Assembly: GCF_008725655.1 (NCBI RefSeq)
Contig: NZ_VYXP01000005.1
Span: 270,209 to 334,208, forward strand
DNA from: Marinihelvus fidelis
Lineage (GTDB): Bacteria; Pseudomonadota; Gammaproteobacteria; Xanthomonadales; SZUA-36
DNA length: 64,000 bases
Direction: 5' to 3'
Positions within the stretch are counted from its first letter, which is position 1, and every line of letters starts with the position of its first letter. Of the stretch, positions 56,593 through 64,000 are shown piece by piece. The position numbers and the translations under genes were made by a program. Below the pieces are notes generated by a model. The model was given only the letters and a program-made list of their open reading frames with translations. It searched no databases and was not told where the DNA came from.

Positions 56593-58155
56593 ATGAGCGA
56601 GCAAAGACAGCGGCTGGACTCCTGGAAGGCGATTGCCCGTCACCTGGGCTGCAGCGTCCGCACCGCCCGCCGCTGGGAAGACGAGGAAGGCCTTCCCGTG
56701 CACCGGCAGATGCACCGGGTGCAGGCCAGCGTCTATGCCTATGCTGATGAACTGGATGCCTGGCGCACGCGCCACGAGTCGCGGCCGCCGTCACCCCGCA
56801 CCACGCCGAGCCGACAGAATGCTTCGCTGGCTGTCATGCCGTTCGCATTCCTGGGCGCAGACACGGCGTCCGACTACATCGCCGACGGGCTGACAGACGA
56901 GCTTATCGCCCGCCTTTCCCACATCCGGGCCCTGCGGGTGATCTGCCGGACCTCGTCGATGGCGCTCAAGGGCACCGAGCTGTCGGCCAGGGACGTAGCC
57001 CGTCGGCTGGGGGTGACCCACCTGTTGGAAGGCACGGTGCGACTGGCGGGTGAGCGGCTGCGGATCAGTGCGCAGCTGGTGGAGCCCGGCAGCGAGGTCG
57101 CGGCCTGGTCGGCGCAATTTGATGGACTGCTGGACGATGTTTTCGACCTGCAGGAGCGCATCGCCCGGCACATCGCGGACACGCTCGCACCGCGACTCAC
57201 GCCGCGTGAGGACCAGATGCTGTCGCGCAACCCCGCCAACGACGTGGACGCCTGGCAGTGTGTGCAGCAGTCGCGCCAGTCGGCATTGCGTTGGCGGCAG
57301 GACGCGATCGACGACGCCATCGCCCAGCTGGAAACCGCCGTTGATCGACTCGGGCAACGCCCGGTGCTACTGGCCGCACTGGGCCGGACCTGGCTGCAGT
57401 ATCGAGAAGCGGGCCTGGATCTGGGCGAGGCGCCGCTCATCGCGGCACGTGAATGCGTCGACCACCTGGCGCGACTGGGCGATACGAGCCCCGCGACCCT
57501 GCTGCTGCGCGGCTGGGTGGCCTATCACGATGGCCGCGTGACCGATGCAATCGGCGAGCTGGAGCGCTCGATGGAAGGCAACCCCAACGACCCCGACACC
57601 CTGGGCCTGCTGGCCAACTGCCTGCTGATCTCCGGCCGGGTCGATGCCGCGCGCCCCATCATTGATCACCTGTTGTCCATTGACCCGCTGACTCCGCTGA
57701 GCCAGTGCCTGCCCGGTTGGGCGGCGGTCCTGGAGGGTGACGTCGCGGATGGCCTCGACCCGTACCGCATCATGTACGAGATGGATCCGGGTAATCCGCT
57801 GGGACGGTTGTTCTATGTCTGGGCGCTGGCGCTGAATGGCCGGGACGAAGAAGCCAGGGAGATCGCCGCAGGGTTTCCGCAGTCGCAGCAGCGCCACCCG
57901 GCCGCCGGTATCGGCGTGATGTTCGGGCAGGTGCTGGCGGGCCAGCCGCCGGCGGAGCCGCCACCGGAAGTCCTGCAGGCTGCCGGCGCCACGGAAATGT
58001 TCAGCCGCATCCTGGCCGAAGTCTACGCGCTGGCCGGCGACCATGGCGCGGCCCGGCGCTGGCTGGACGTGGCAAAAGCCCGGGGGTTCAGCAACCGTGC
58101 CTACCTGGGGTCCAGGAAAGCTCTAGGGTCAGAGCAGGGTCGTGGTTTACTCTGA
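56593..58155 (+). CDS. HTH-TolB-like-TPR protein, probably truncated at the C-terminus
   Basis: The 520-residue protein has an N-terminal MerR/excisionase-like helix-turn-helix (LDSWKAIARHLGCSVRTARRWEDEEGLPVHR), a TolB/FlgO-like domain (SLAVMPFAFLGADTASDYIA; SAQLVEPGSEVAAWSAQFDG) and TPR repeats (LGRTWLQYREAG, LLRGWVAYHDGRVTDAIGEL, DPDTLGLLANCLLISGRVDA). Relatives usually continue with about 25 more residues after the GF.N..YL motif. Here the end SRKALGSEQGRGLL is encoded by a palindromic GGGTCAGAG region, so the true end seems replaced. It probably regulates or senses something, but the target is unknown. Confidence 0.7.
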   Translation: MSEQRQRLDSWKAIARHLGCSVRTARRWEDEEGLPVHRQMHRVQASVYAYADELDAWRTRHESRPPSPRTTPSRQNASLAVMPFAFLGADTASDYIADGLTDELIARLSHIRALRVICRTSSMALKGTELSARDVARRLGVTHLLEGTVRLAGERLRISAQLVEPGSEVAAWSAQFDGLLDDVFDLQERIARHIADTLAPRLTPREDQMLSRNPANDVDAWQCVQQSRQSALRWRQDAIDDAIAQLETAVDRLGQRPVLLAALGRTWLQYREAGLDLGEAPLIAARECVDHLARLGDTSPATLLLRGWVAYHDGRVTDAIGELERSMEGNPNDPDTLGLLANCLLISGRVDAARPIIDHLLSIDPLTPLSQCLPGWAAVLEGDVADGLDPYRIMYEMDPGNPLGRLFYVWALALNGRDEEAREIAAGFPQSQQRHPAAGIGVMFGQVLAGQPPAEPPPEVLQAAGATEMFSRILAEVYALAGDHGAARRWLDVAKARGFSNRAYLGSRKALGSEQGRGLL

Positions 58156-58180
58156 GTCGACTCTGACCCGACTCTGACCC
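58126..58180. repeat. GGGTCAGAG / CTCTGACCC inverted repeat
   Basis: GGGTCAGAG (58126-58134) faces CTCTGACCC at 58161-58169 and again at 58172-58180. It covers the end of the HTH-TolB gene and the 36-bp gap before the next gene. It resembles an interspersed palindromic element, but no other copy was seen in this window. Confidence 0.5.
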
Positions 58181-58191
58181 CATAACCAAGA

Positions 58192-59262
58192 ATGAAACGC
58201 TCACTCGCTCTCGATGCCATGCGCGGTTTCACCATCGCCGCGATGATCCTGGTCAACACACCCGGTTCCTGGTCGCATATCTATGCGCCGCTGCGCCACG
58301 CCGAATGGAATGGCGCGACGCCCACGGACTATATCTTCCCGTTCTTCATGTTCATGGTCGGTGCGGCGCTGTTCCTGTCGAGCCGGCGCGCCGGCGAACT
58401 GCCGCGCCCCACGCAGGCGAAGAAGATCCTCAAGCGCACCGCCCTGCTGTTCCTGATCGGCGTGGCGCTGAACGCCTACCCGTTCACATCCAGCCCGGCC
58501 GAATGGCGCATTCTGGGCGTGCTGCAGCGTATCGCCCTGGCCTATGGCGCGGCGGCGTTCATCTGCTGGCTGCCGGGCCGGTGGCGCGCGGCCATCGCCG
58601 CCACCCTGATGCTGGGCTACTGGGCGCTGATGGTCACCGTGCCGGAGCCATGGTCGCTGGAAGGCAACCTGGTGCGAACCATCGACCTGGCGGTGCTGGG
58701 CGCCAACCACATGTGGAGCGGCCTGGGCATCGCCTTCGACCCCGAAGGCCTGCTCAGCACCCTGCCGTCCATCGTCAGCATCATGGCGGGTTTCGAAGTC
58801 ACGCGTGTGTTGATGGGCGTCGGCGGAAACACAGCAGCCAAAACGAAAGTGGCCATTGCCGGTATCGCCTGCGTGGTGCTCGCGCTGGCCTGGCACCAGG
58901 TGCTGCCGATCAACAAGTCGTTGTGGACCCCGCCGTTCGTGCTCATCACCACCGGCGCGGCCATCGGCGTTTTGCTGCTGCTGGATGCCCTGGAAAGGCT
59001 GAATGCATCAAGACCCATCCTGAATGCTTTCGCCGTGATGGGCCGCAACCCGTTATTCATCTACGTACTCAGCATCGTCTGGGTGAAGACCTATGGGCTG
59101 ATCGTGATCGGCGGCAAGACGCCGACGGGCTGGCTGTATGGCGGGCTGTCTTCGGTGATGTCCGAGGTCAACGCCTCACTGGCCTATGCGCTGCTGCATG
59201 TCGCGCTGTTCTGGGTGATTGCCTGGCTGCTGCACCGCAAGGGCGTGACCATCAGTCTGTGA
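58192..59262 (+). CDS. NagX/DUF5009-type membrane acyltransferase-like protein
   Basis: The 356-residue protein has about ten hydrophobic helices. It starts MKRSLALDAMRGFTIAAMIL, LVNTPGSWSHIYAPLRHAEW, the heparan-glucosaminide N-acetyltransferase-like (DUF5009/NagX) opening, and has GATPTDYIFPFFMFMVGAAL. NAFAVMGRNPLFIYVLSIVW lies near the end. Relatives sit with chitin or N-acetylglucosamine use genes, but none are nearby here. A role in sugar acetylation or transport is inference. Confidence 0.85.
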   Translation: MKRSLALDAMRGFTIAAMILVNTPGSWSHIYAPLRHAEWNGATPTDYIFPFFMFMVGAALFLSSRRAGELPRPTQAKKILKRTALLFLIGVALNAYPFTSSPAEWRILGVLQRIALAYGAAAFICWLPGRWRAAIAATLMLGYWALMVTVPEPWSLEGNLVRTIDLAVLGANHMWSGLGIAFDPEGLLSTLPSIVSIMAGFEVTRVLMGVGGNTAAKTKVAIAGIACVVLALAWHQVLPINKSLWTPPFVLITTGAAIGVLLLLDALERLNASRPILNAFAVMGRNPLFIYVLSIVWVKTYGLIVIGGKTPTGWLYGGLSSVMSEVNASLAYALLHVALFWVIAWLLHRKGVTISL

Positions 59263-59268
59263 ACACAT

Positions 59269-59294
59269 AAAAAAGCGGGGCCCGGAGGCCCCGC
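59269..59294 (-). terminator. Rho-independent terminator of the fasciclin gene
   Basis: On the minus strand GCGGGGCC-tccg-GGCCCCGC is followed by TTTTTT. It lies 27 bp after the fasciclin stop and 7 bp after the converging NagX-type gene. Confidence 0.88.
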
Positions 59295-59321
59295 AACAGG
59301 TGGAGTGCACAGAAAACCGGT

Positions 59322-59906
59322 TCAGGCGCAGTTGCTGGGCGGCACGAACGGCAGCACCACTTCGTCGATCACGTGGATGATGCCGTTGTCGGCTTCCACG
59401 TCGACAAAGATGATGTTGGCGTCGCGGCCCACGGCGTCGGTCAGCGTGCCGCCGGACTGCCACAGGAAGCCGCCATTAATGGTGCGCAGTTGGTCGCTGC
59501 CCAGCACTTCGCCGGAATCCCGGCGGCCGTTCAGCACGTGGTAGCTCACCACGGTCCGCACCTGCTCCGTCGTCAGGTCACCAATACTCAGGCACAGCGT
59601 GTTGAGCGTGGCTTCGAGGTTGGCGAAGGCCTCGTCGGTGGGCGCAAACACGGTGCGCTGGCCGCGGCGGGTCAGGGCGTTCAGCAGGGCCGGGTCGCCG
59701 GCGACCACGCTGACGATGGTGTTGATGGTGAACGGCGCGTCTTCACCGGCCGCGTTCAGGGCGTCGCGGGTGGCGATGGCGACATCAACGATGGTGTCCT
59801 GCGCCGGCGGGCCCTTGCCGTTGTCAGACTTGGGGCCGGCGAAGGTGGCGGCAGGCAGGGCGATGAATGCGCTGGCCAGTGCCAGCCATGCATTGCGAAT
59901 TCTCAT
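59322..59906 (-). CDS. Secreted fasciclin (FAS1) domain protein
   Basis: The 194-residue protein has a signal peptide (MRIRNAWLALASAFIALPAATF) and one FAS1 domain: TVFAPTDEAFANLEATLNTL, VRTVVSYHVLNGRRDSGEVL and ANIIFVDVEADNGIIHVID with the H-V-I-D end. FAS1 proteins mediate adhesion or matrix binding. Two Cys (LNTLCLSIGD and the C-terminal SNCA) may pair. Confidence 0.85.
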   Translation of the reverse strand: MRIRNAWLALASAFIALPAATFAGPKSDNGKGPPAQDTIVDVAIATRDALNAAGEDAPFTINTIVSVVAGDPALLNALTRRGQRTVFAPTDEAFANLEATLNTLCLSIGDLTTEQVRTVVSYHVLNGRRDSGEVLGSDQLRTINGGFLWQSGGTLTDAVGRDANIIFVDVEADNGIIHVIDEVVLPFVPPSNCA

Positions 59907-60046
59907 GTCGAACTCCTCAGGTAGGGGAACAGGGGAGCGTTATGGTGATACGGGCCGCGTCAATGGACGGTCAACGCCGGGTGAAGCCGCTGTGAAGGGC
60001 CGGGCCGAACGGCTATTCTGGGTCGCATGACCCTGGAAGTACGGCC

Positions 60047-61186
60047 ATGAACTCGCTACGCCCGCACCACCTGGCGGCGCTGTTACTGGCGCTGGCCGGC
60101 GTCGGCCTGCCGTTCGCGAGAGCCGCGCAGGCGTCCGTGCCAAACGATGACCCGCTCAGCGACCTGCGGGTGCCGGGCGAATTGTGTCGCAACTATTTCT
60201 TTGTCCCGGTCAGCCTGGCGCCGCGCGACGGCTACCCCGAAGACCGCACCCTGTGGTTCATCTACGACACCGGCAACGAAGTCACCGTGGTCGACCCCGA
60301 GAGCCTGGAGCGGGTGTCGAACCGCAAATTCGACACCGGCGACCGCGTCAACCTGGTCGACGCCACTGCCGGTGACATCACCTGGAACAAGCTGCCCACC
60401 CGCCTGCGCCAGCTCGACCACCTGTCGATGGCGCTGGGTCGGCCCATTGACGGCATCCTGCACTTCGAGGCGTTCGGCGATTACCTGGTCACGCTGGATT
60501 ACGCATCAGGCGAACTGCGCCTGGACGAGGGCCGCCTGCCCGAAGCGGACGGCATCAACGTCTACTCCAGCAAAGGCCCCGACGACCGACCCTGGCTGGA
60601 CGTGACCCTGGACGGCAAGCGCCGCCAGGTGCTGGTCGACAGCGGTGCGGGCGCAACGGTGCTGAAGATCAGGCGACTGGGCCGGGTGAAGACACAGCAG
60701 CCACCCGTGGACGCCGGCGCGTCATTCAAGATCAACCGGGTTGAAACCTTCCAGGCAGCCCGCGCGGCCGGTGACGCGAGCTTGGGCCGCTTCACGCTGC
60801 GCGCGCCCACGCTCACCAGCACCCGCGGCACGCAGCTGCTGGGTGGCGAGGCCATGCGCCATTTCACGTGGACCTTCGACCCGGCACGCGCGCGGATGCG
60901 CATCGTTCCGGTAGACCCCATAAACGACATCACCTTCGGTCCGTTCGAAGGCAACGGCCTGGTGCTGGCGCCCGTCGATGACGGCCTGCGCGTGCACCAG
61001 GTCCTGGCGGGCAGCGCCGCCGAGGGCCGGGGCATCCGCAAAGATGACGTGATCGTCCGGATTAGCGGCCGCGAACTGCTGGACCGCGACTGTTCGCCGG
61101 AACTCGGTGTAGCGGTGAGCTACACCCTGCGCCGGGACGGCGTGGAGCGCGAAGTGACCGTGCCACCGACCCGCTTCGTCGACTAA
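60047..61186 (+). CDS. Secreted retropepsin-like aspartyl protease with PDZ domain
   Basis: The 379-residue protein has a signal peptide (HHLAALLLALAGVGLPFARA). There are two aspartyl-protease-like repeats: FIYDTGNEVTVVD at about residue 75 and VLVDSGAGATVLK at about 195. Both active-site D-T/S-G signatures are thus in one chain, so it may act as a single-chain two-lobed protease rather than a homodimer. The C-terminus is a PDZ domain (LVLAPVDDGLRVHQVLAGSA, GIRKDDVIVRISGREL). The substrate is unknown. Confidence 0.78.
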   Translation: MNSLRPHHLAALLLALAGVGLPFARAAQASVPNDDPLSDLRVPGELCRNYFFVPVSLAPRDGYPEDRTLWFIYDTGNEVTVVDPESLERVSNRKFDTGDRVNLVDATAGDITWNKLPTRLRQLDHLSMALGRPIDGILHFEAFGDYLVTLDYASGELRLDEGRLPEADGINVYSSKGPDDRPWLDVTLDGKRRQVLVDSGAGATVLKIRRLGRVKTQQPPVDAGASFKINRVETFQAARAAGDASLGRFTLRAPTLTSTRGTQLLGGEAMRHFTWTFDPARARMRIVPVDPINDITFGPFEGNGLVLAPVDDGLRVHQVLAGSAAEGRGIRKDDVIVRISGRELLDRDCSPELGVAVSYTLRRDGVEREVTVPPTRFVD

Positions 61187-61244
61187 GTTAACTGAAACTT
61201 CCCACGTTCATTCAGGCGAATTGCCTATAGATGCCTGGATGGAT

Positions 61245-61278
61245 CCGGGTCATACTGGCTTGAGTTGGTATGACCCGG
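61245..61278. promoter_or_regulatory. Candidate mazEF operator
   Basis: CCGGGTCATAC and GTATGACCCGG are perfect 11-bp inverted repeats with a 12-bp spacer, ending 17 bp before the mazE ATG. This is the usual place for MazE/MazEF autorepression. Confidence 0.65.
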
Positions 61279-61294
61279 GTATTACCCTGTGCGA

Positions 61295-61531
61295 ATGAAA
61301 CTTGCCATATCGATCCCCGACGCCGTGTTCGAGGCGGCTGAACGCCTGGCGCAGGAACGCGGCGTCCCACGCAGCCAGCTCTACGCAGAAGCAATGAAGG
61401 CGTACCTGTCACAACACGAGGGTGATTCGGTCACGGCTCGCCTGGACCGGGTGCACGGTGACGCCGGGCATGCGCTTGATGCATCCCTGGCCAGGGCGCA
61501 ATTCAACGGCATCGACGATGAAGCGTGGTGA
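61295..61531 (+). CDS. mazE: MazE-like antitoxin
   Basis: The 78-residue protein (MKLAISIPDAVFEAAERLAQ, RGVPRSQLYAEAMKAYLSQ) has a ribbon-helix-helix head and an acidic C-terminal tail (ARAQFNGIDDEAW), as in ChpI/MazE antitoxins paired with MazF. ATG 61295 is preferred over the in-frame GTG at 61289, because family members start MK. It overlaps the toxin gene by 14 bp. Confidence 0.85.
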   Translation: MKLAISIPDAVFEAAERLAQERGVPRSQLYAEAMKAYLSQHEGDSVTARLDRVHGDAGHALDASLARAQFNGIDDEAW

Positions 61532-61856
61532 GATCCGCTGGGCGAACCTGCCCGGCCCCACCGGCTCCGGCCCTGGACATCGCCGCCCCGTGCTGGTCGT
61601 CCAGTCCAACCCGTTCAATCAAAGTCGAATCGCCACCGTCATCGTCGCGGTGATCACGTCCAACCTGGCGCTGGCGGAAGCGCCGGGCAACGTGCGCCTG
61701 TCAAAACGGGACTCAGGGCTGTCCAGGCCATCGACCATCAACGTATCGCAACTGGTAACACTCGACCGTGCATTGCTGGGTGAACGGGTCGGCGTGCTTC
61801 CTGCGGTCATTCTCGCGCGCGTCGACGACGGCCTGCGTCTGATCATCGGTGTTTGA
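61518..61856 (+). CDS. mazF: MazF-family mRNA endoribonuclease toxin
   Basis: The 112-residue protein (MKRGEIRWANLPGPTGSGPG, RRPVLVVQSNPFN, RPSTINVSQLVTLDRALLG) has the complete PemK/MazF fold with conserved R-P-V-L-V-V-Q and S-x-Q-L-x-T-L-D-x-x. The gene is intact, and with mazE and the upstream operator it looks like a functional pair. Confidence 0.9.
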   Translation: MKRGEIRWANLPGPTGSGPGHRRPVLVVQSNPFNQSRIATVIVAVITSNLALAEAPGNVRLSKRDSGLSRPSTINVSQLVTLDRALLGERVGVLPAVILARVDDGLRLIIGV

Positions 61857-61913
61857 TTCCACATCGGCGTTCAGTGCTAGGCTATTGACCCCTCTCCAAC
61901 AGGACTCGACGCC

Positions 61914-62276
61914 ATGCGCAAACGAACATTGCTGATGCCCGCCACAATGGTCTTGATGATGGCCACGGCGCACGCCGAGGAAGGCGATGGCGTGACCGCC
62001 ATGTGCCTGGATCGATATGATGCGGACGCCTGCGCCTGTGCCAGCAAGGCCCTGCGGGGAGAAGTGAGCGCCGAAGACTTCGAGCTTTACGACGCCATCG
62101 GCGCCGATTACATGGAGCGGCTGGAAGCGGGGGAGGACATGAGTGCGGCCTGGAGCGCGGCCAGCGACACCCAGGCGGAGCGCCTGGGTGTGAAAACGTC
62201 CGGCCTGCTTAAGCGCACCAACGCCATCGGCCGCGCCCATCGCGCGGCCATCAAGGCCTGCTCAGGCGAAGACTGA
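61914..62276 (+). CDS. Small secreted protein of unknown function
   Basis: The 120-residue protein has a signal peptide (MRKRTLLMPATMVLMMATAHA) and four Cys in the mature part (CLDRYDADACACASKAL at the start, IKACSGED at the end), suggesting disulfides. I recognise no family. It may form a unit with mazEF by position only. Its stop is one base before the converging hydrolase stop. Confidence 0.6.
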   Translation: MRKRTLLMPATMVLMMATAHAEEGDGVTAMCLDRYDADACACASKALRGEVSAEDFELYDAIGADYMERLEAGEDMSAAWSAASDTQAERLGVKTSGLLKRTNAIGRAHRAAIKACSGED

Positions 62277-62277
62277 C

Positions 62278-63159
62278 TCAGGCCAGTCGTTCCCCAAACA
62301 GTGTCAGCATCCGTGCCCAGGCTTTCTCGGCCTGGGCCTCGTTGTAGGCGTCGCCATCCGGCGGGCACCAGCCGTGCAGCGTGCCTTCGTAGACCTCGAT
62401 TTCGGCCTGGTCTGACTTGCCGGCGTCGGCAAAGGCCTTGCGCAGCTTAACCTTGGCGTCCGGGTCGCGCTCGTCGTCGTTCTCGGCAATCGCCACCAGC
62501 ATGCCGGCGTCAATGTCATTGACCAGGCGGTGCGGGCTGTCCTCGGCATCGGTGGCCAGGCCACCGCCGTGGAAGGAGCAGCCGGCGCCGATGCGCTCGG
62601 GGTAGGCCGCCGCCAGGCGGAACACGTAGGAGCCGGTCATGCAGTAGCCGGCGGTGCCGATCATGCGCCCGGAATCGACCGCGTCACTGGCGTCCAGCCA
62701 GTCAATAAACGCGCCACCGTCAGTGACACAGGTCTCGGGCGAGAGCGCCGCGCGGTACGGCCCGATGCGCTCGCGCACCTTCGGGTCGCCATAGCTTTCA
62801 CCCGGCTTGATCACCTCGCCGTGCACCATGCGGTAATACGGGTTCACCACCAGCACCGCGTAGCCGGACTGCGCGAGCCGCTCGCCCATGGCGCGGAACG
62901 CCGGGCGGATGCCCTTCACGTCCGGCCACATGATGACCCCGGCGCCCGTGCCGGACGCGGGATGGGCGAAGAAGCAGTCGGCCTCGCCATCCGGCGTGGG
63001 CACCCTGACCTCGGACGTCACCACGTCGGCCGCGTTGGCCACCGGCGGCAGCATGGCCATCAACGCGGCGGCCGACAGGCCGGCACCAAACTCGCGGCGC
63101 GTGAACCCGCGGCGGCGCAGATCGCGTTCGATATCGCGTTCAGTCAGGTCATCACACAT
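62278..63159 (-). CDS. Dienelactone hydrolase-family protein with Tat signal
   Basis: The 293-residue protein starts MCDDLTERDIERDLRRRGFT then RREFGAGLSAAALMAMLPPV, a twin-arginine (TRREFG) export signal. The hydrolase fold contains GTAGYCMTGSYVFRLAAAYP with the nucleophile Cys in the GxCxxG-like elbow, ENDDERDPDA (Asp region) and GTLHGWCPPDG (His). It should hydrolyse a lactone or ester in the periplasm. AGGAGAC precedes the ATG. Confidence 0.83.
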   Translation of the reverse strand: MCDDLTERDIERDLRRRGFTRREFGAGLSAAALMAMLPPVANAADVVTSEVRVPTPDGEADCFFAHPASGTGAGVIMWPDVKGIRPAFRAMGERLAQSGYAVLVVNPYYRMVHGEVIKPGESYGDPKVRERIGPYRAALSPETCVTDGGAFIDWLDASDAVDSGRMIGTAGYCMTGSYVFRLAAAYPERIGAGCSFHGGGLATDAEDSPHRLVNDIDAGMLVAIAENDDERDPDAKVKLRKAFADAGKSDQAEIEVYEGTLHGWCPPDGDAYNEAQAEKAWARMLTLFGERLA

Positions 63160-63266
63160 TGGGCGTCTCCTGTAGGTCGCGTGGCGCTCTATCGTACAGG
63201 TAGTAGACTGGTAAGGAGAACGGGCAGGAGCACGGCCATGATCCATGCGTCAGCAACGGGGGGACC

Positions 63267-64000
63267 GTGGCGACGTTGAGCCAATCGATCAGCGCCCTGT
63301 GGCGCGAACTGCAACGGCGAAAGGTGGTTCGCGTGGCGATCGCCTATGGCGCGTTCGCCTGGCTGTTGCTGCAGTTCGGCGACATCGCCTTCGACGTCTT
63401 CGGCACGCCGGGCTGGAGCATGCGCACGCTGTTCGTGATCCTGCTGGCCGGACTGCCGGCCGTGGTTGTACTGGCCTGGGTCTTCGAAGTCACGCCCGGC
63501 GGCATCGACCGCACCGGCCCGCCCAATCGCCCGAAATCCGTCGGCTCCCCGGTCACCCTGCTGGCCCGCCTGCCGGAACGCACACACACCACACCCAGCG
63601 GCCCCGACAACCCGGCCGGCCTGCTGATGCGCGAGTACGCCCTGCTGGCCGAGGACTTCCACGTCGACACCGCACAGGTCACCAGCGACGGCATGGTGCT
63701 GGAATTCGCCCACGCGCTGGACGCGATGGCCTTCGCCAGCCACGCGCAGGCCCACGCCCGCCGCCTGGACCTGCCGCTGCGCATGGGCATGGACCACGGC
63801 ACCGGCGGCGACGCGTTCCGGCTGGCCGAAATGGCCTCACCCGGCTCGCTCTGGGTCTCTGACGGCGTGTACCAGGAATTGAACGCGCTGGACATCGAAG
63901 GCGTCAGGACGGCCCTCGGCCAGGTCGTCACCCGCCCGGGGCCCGGCGGCACCGACGCCCACGGCCTGGACACCGGCCCCCTGGACGCCGTCGACGCCGA
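63267..64000 (+). CDS. Membrane-anchored protein with degenerate nucleotide-cyclase domain (3' end outside window)
   Basis: I translated this frame by hand; 244 codons are present. It starts at a GTG with GGGGGG just upstream (VATLSQSISALWRELQRRKV). RVAIAYGAFAWLLLQFGDIA and a second helix (LFVILLAGLPAVVVLAWVFE) form the N-terminal membrane unit common to cyclase-TPR and HTH-TPR proteins. It continues with DGMVLEFAHALDAMAFASHA and LRMGMDHGTGGDAFRLAEMA, then SPGSLWVSDGVYQEL, which match the C-terminal half of a class III adenylate cyclase domain. The usual metal-binding Asp residues and the N-terminal half of that domain are missing. Confidence 0.65.
   Translation, partial: MATLSQSISALWRELQRRKVVRVAIAYGAFAWLLLQFGDIAFDVFGTPGWSMRTLFVILLAGLPAVVVLAWVFEVTPGGIDRTGPPNRPKSVGSPVTLLARLPERTHTTPSGPDNPAGLLMREYALLAEDFHVDTAQVTSDGMVLEFAHALDAMAFASHAQAHARRLDLPLRMGMDHGTGGDAFRLAEMASPGSLWVSDGVYQELNALDIEGVRTALGQVVTRPGPGGTDAHGLDTGPLDAVDA

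Overview
The window looks like a contiguous chromosomal segment of a high-GC gammaproteobacterium. It carries the origin neighbourhood typical of that class: yidC-rnpA-rpmH, then dnaA-dnaN-recF-gyrB. It also has glyQ/glyS as two subunits, cmoAB, glnE, and the lipid A genes waaA, lpxL and a WaaL-type ligase. Family content (a KorAB pair with a GltD-like partner, DUF2333, a TorF porin, HTH-TolB-TPR and cyclase-like TPR-type proteins) is compatible with the Xanthomonadales/Chromatiales/Wenzhouxiangella part of the class, but the exact taxon is inference. No tRNA, rRNA, transposase or CRISPR array was seen.

Layout. 1-4.3 kb: thrA (cut by the window edge) with asnB, and a BrnT-type toxin-antitoxin pair. 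4.3-9 kb: a 2-oxoacid:ferredoxin oxidoreductase operon. 9-15 kb: rhlE, a haem-linked PQQ-type sugar dehydrogenase lipoprotein, gabD and a split YeeE/YedE sulfur transporter. 15-25.3 kb: the replication origin region, with DnaA boxes, an AT-rich tract and three perfect parS sites in and beside recF. 25.3-31 kb: glyQS with a GmhB-like protein that has lost its catalytic residues, then an NfeD/SPFH pair. 30.4-37.3 kb: cmoAB translationally chained to a MacB-type exporter that has three consecutive membrane-fusion proteins. 37.5-52 kb: a LOG protein, an amidohydrolase, an ECF sigma/DUF3379 pair, a PCMT-like protein with tolC, lipid A genes, glnE and a TorF porin with a sigma-54 type promoter. 52-64 kb: a sulfotransferase, the membrane pyrophosphatase hppA, a patch with toxin-antitoxin remnants (orphan vapB, frameshifted hicA with hicB, intact mazEF), secreted proteins, and an HTH-TolB-TPR regulator-like protein.

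The most unusual structure is a composite intergenic element seen three times. A constant 52-nt core holding two small hairpins is enclosed by inverted-repeat arms of about 25-35 bp. The arm sequences differ from copy to copy but stay complementary. A tandem array of the heptamer GCGTCAC lies beside each copy. Read on one strand (GTGACGC), the array puts a TGA in all three frames, and next to three genes it sits exactly at the stop codon, twice supplying it. Other points worth follow-up are parS sites written into recF codons, a sigma-54/NtrC-like promoter driving the porin beside glnE, the degenerate GmhB homologue kept in the glyQS operon, and the one-base frameshift in hicA.
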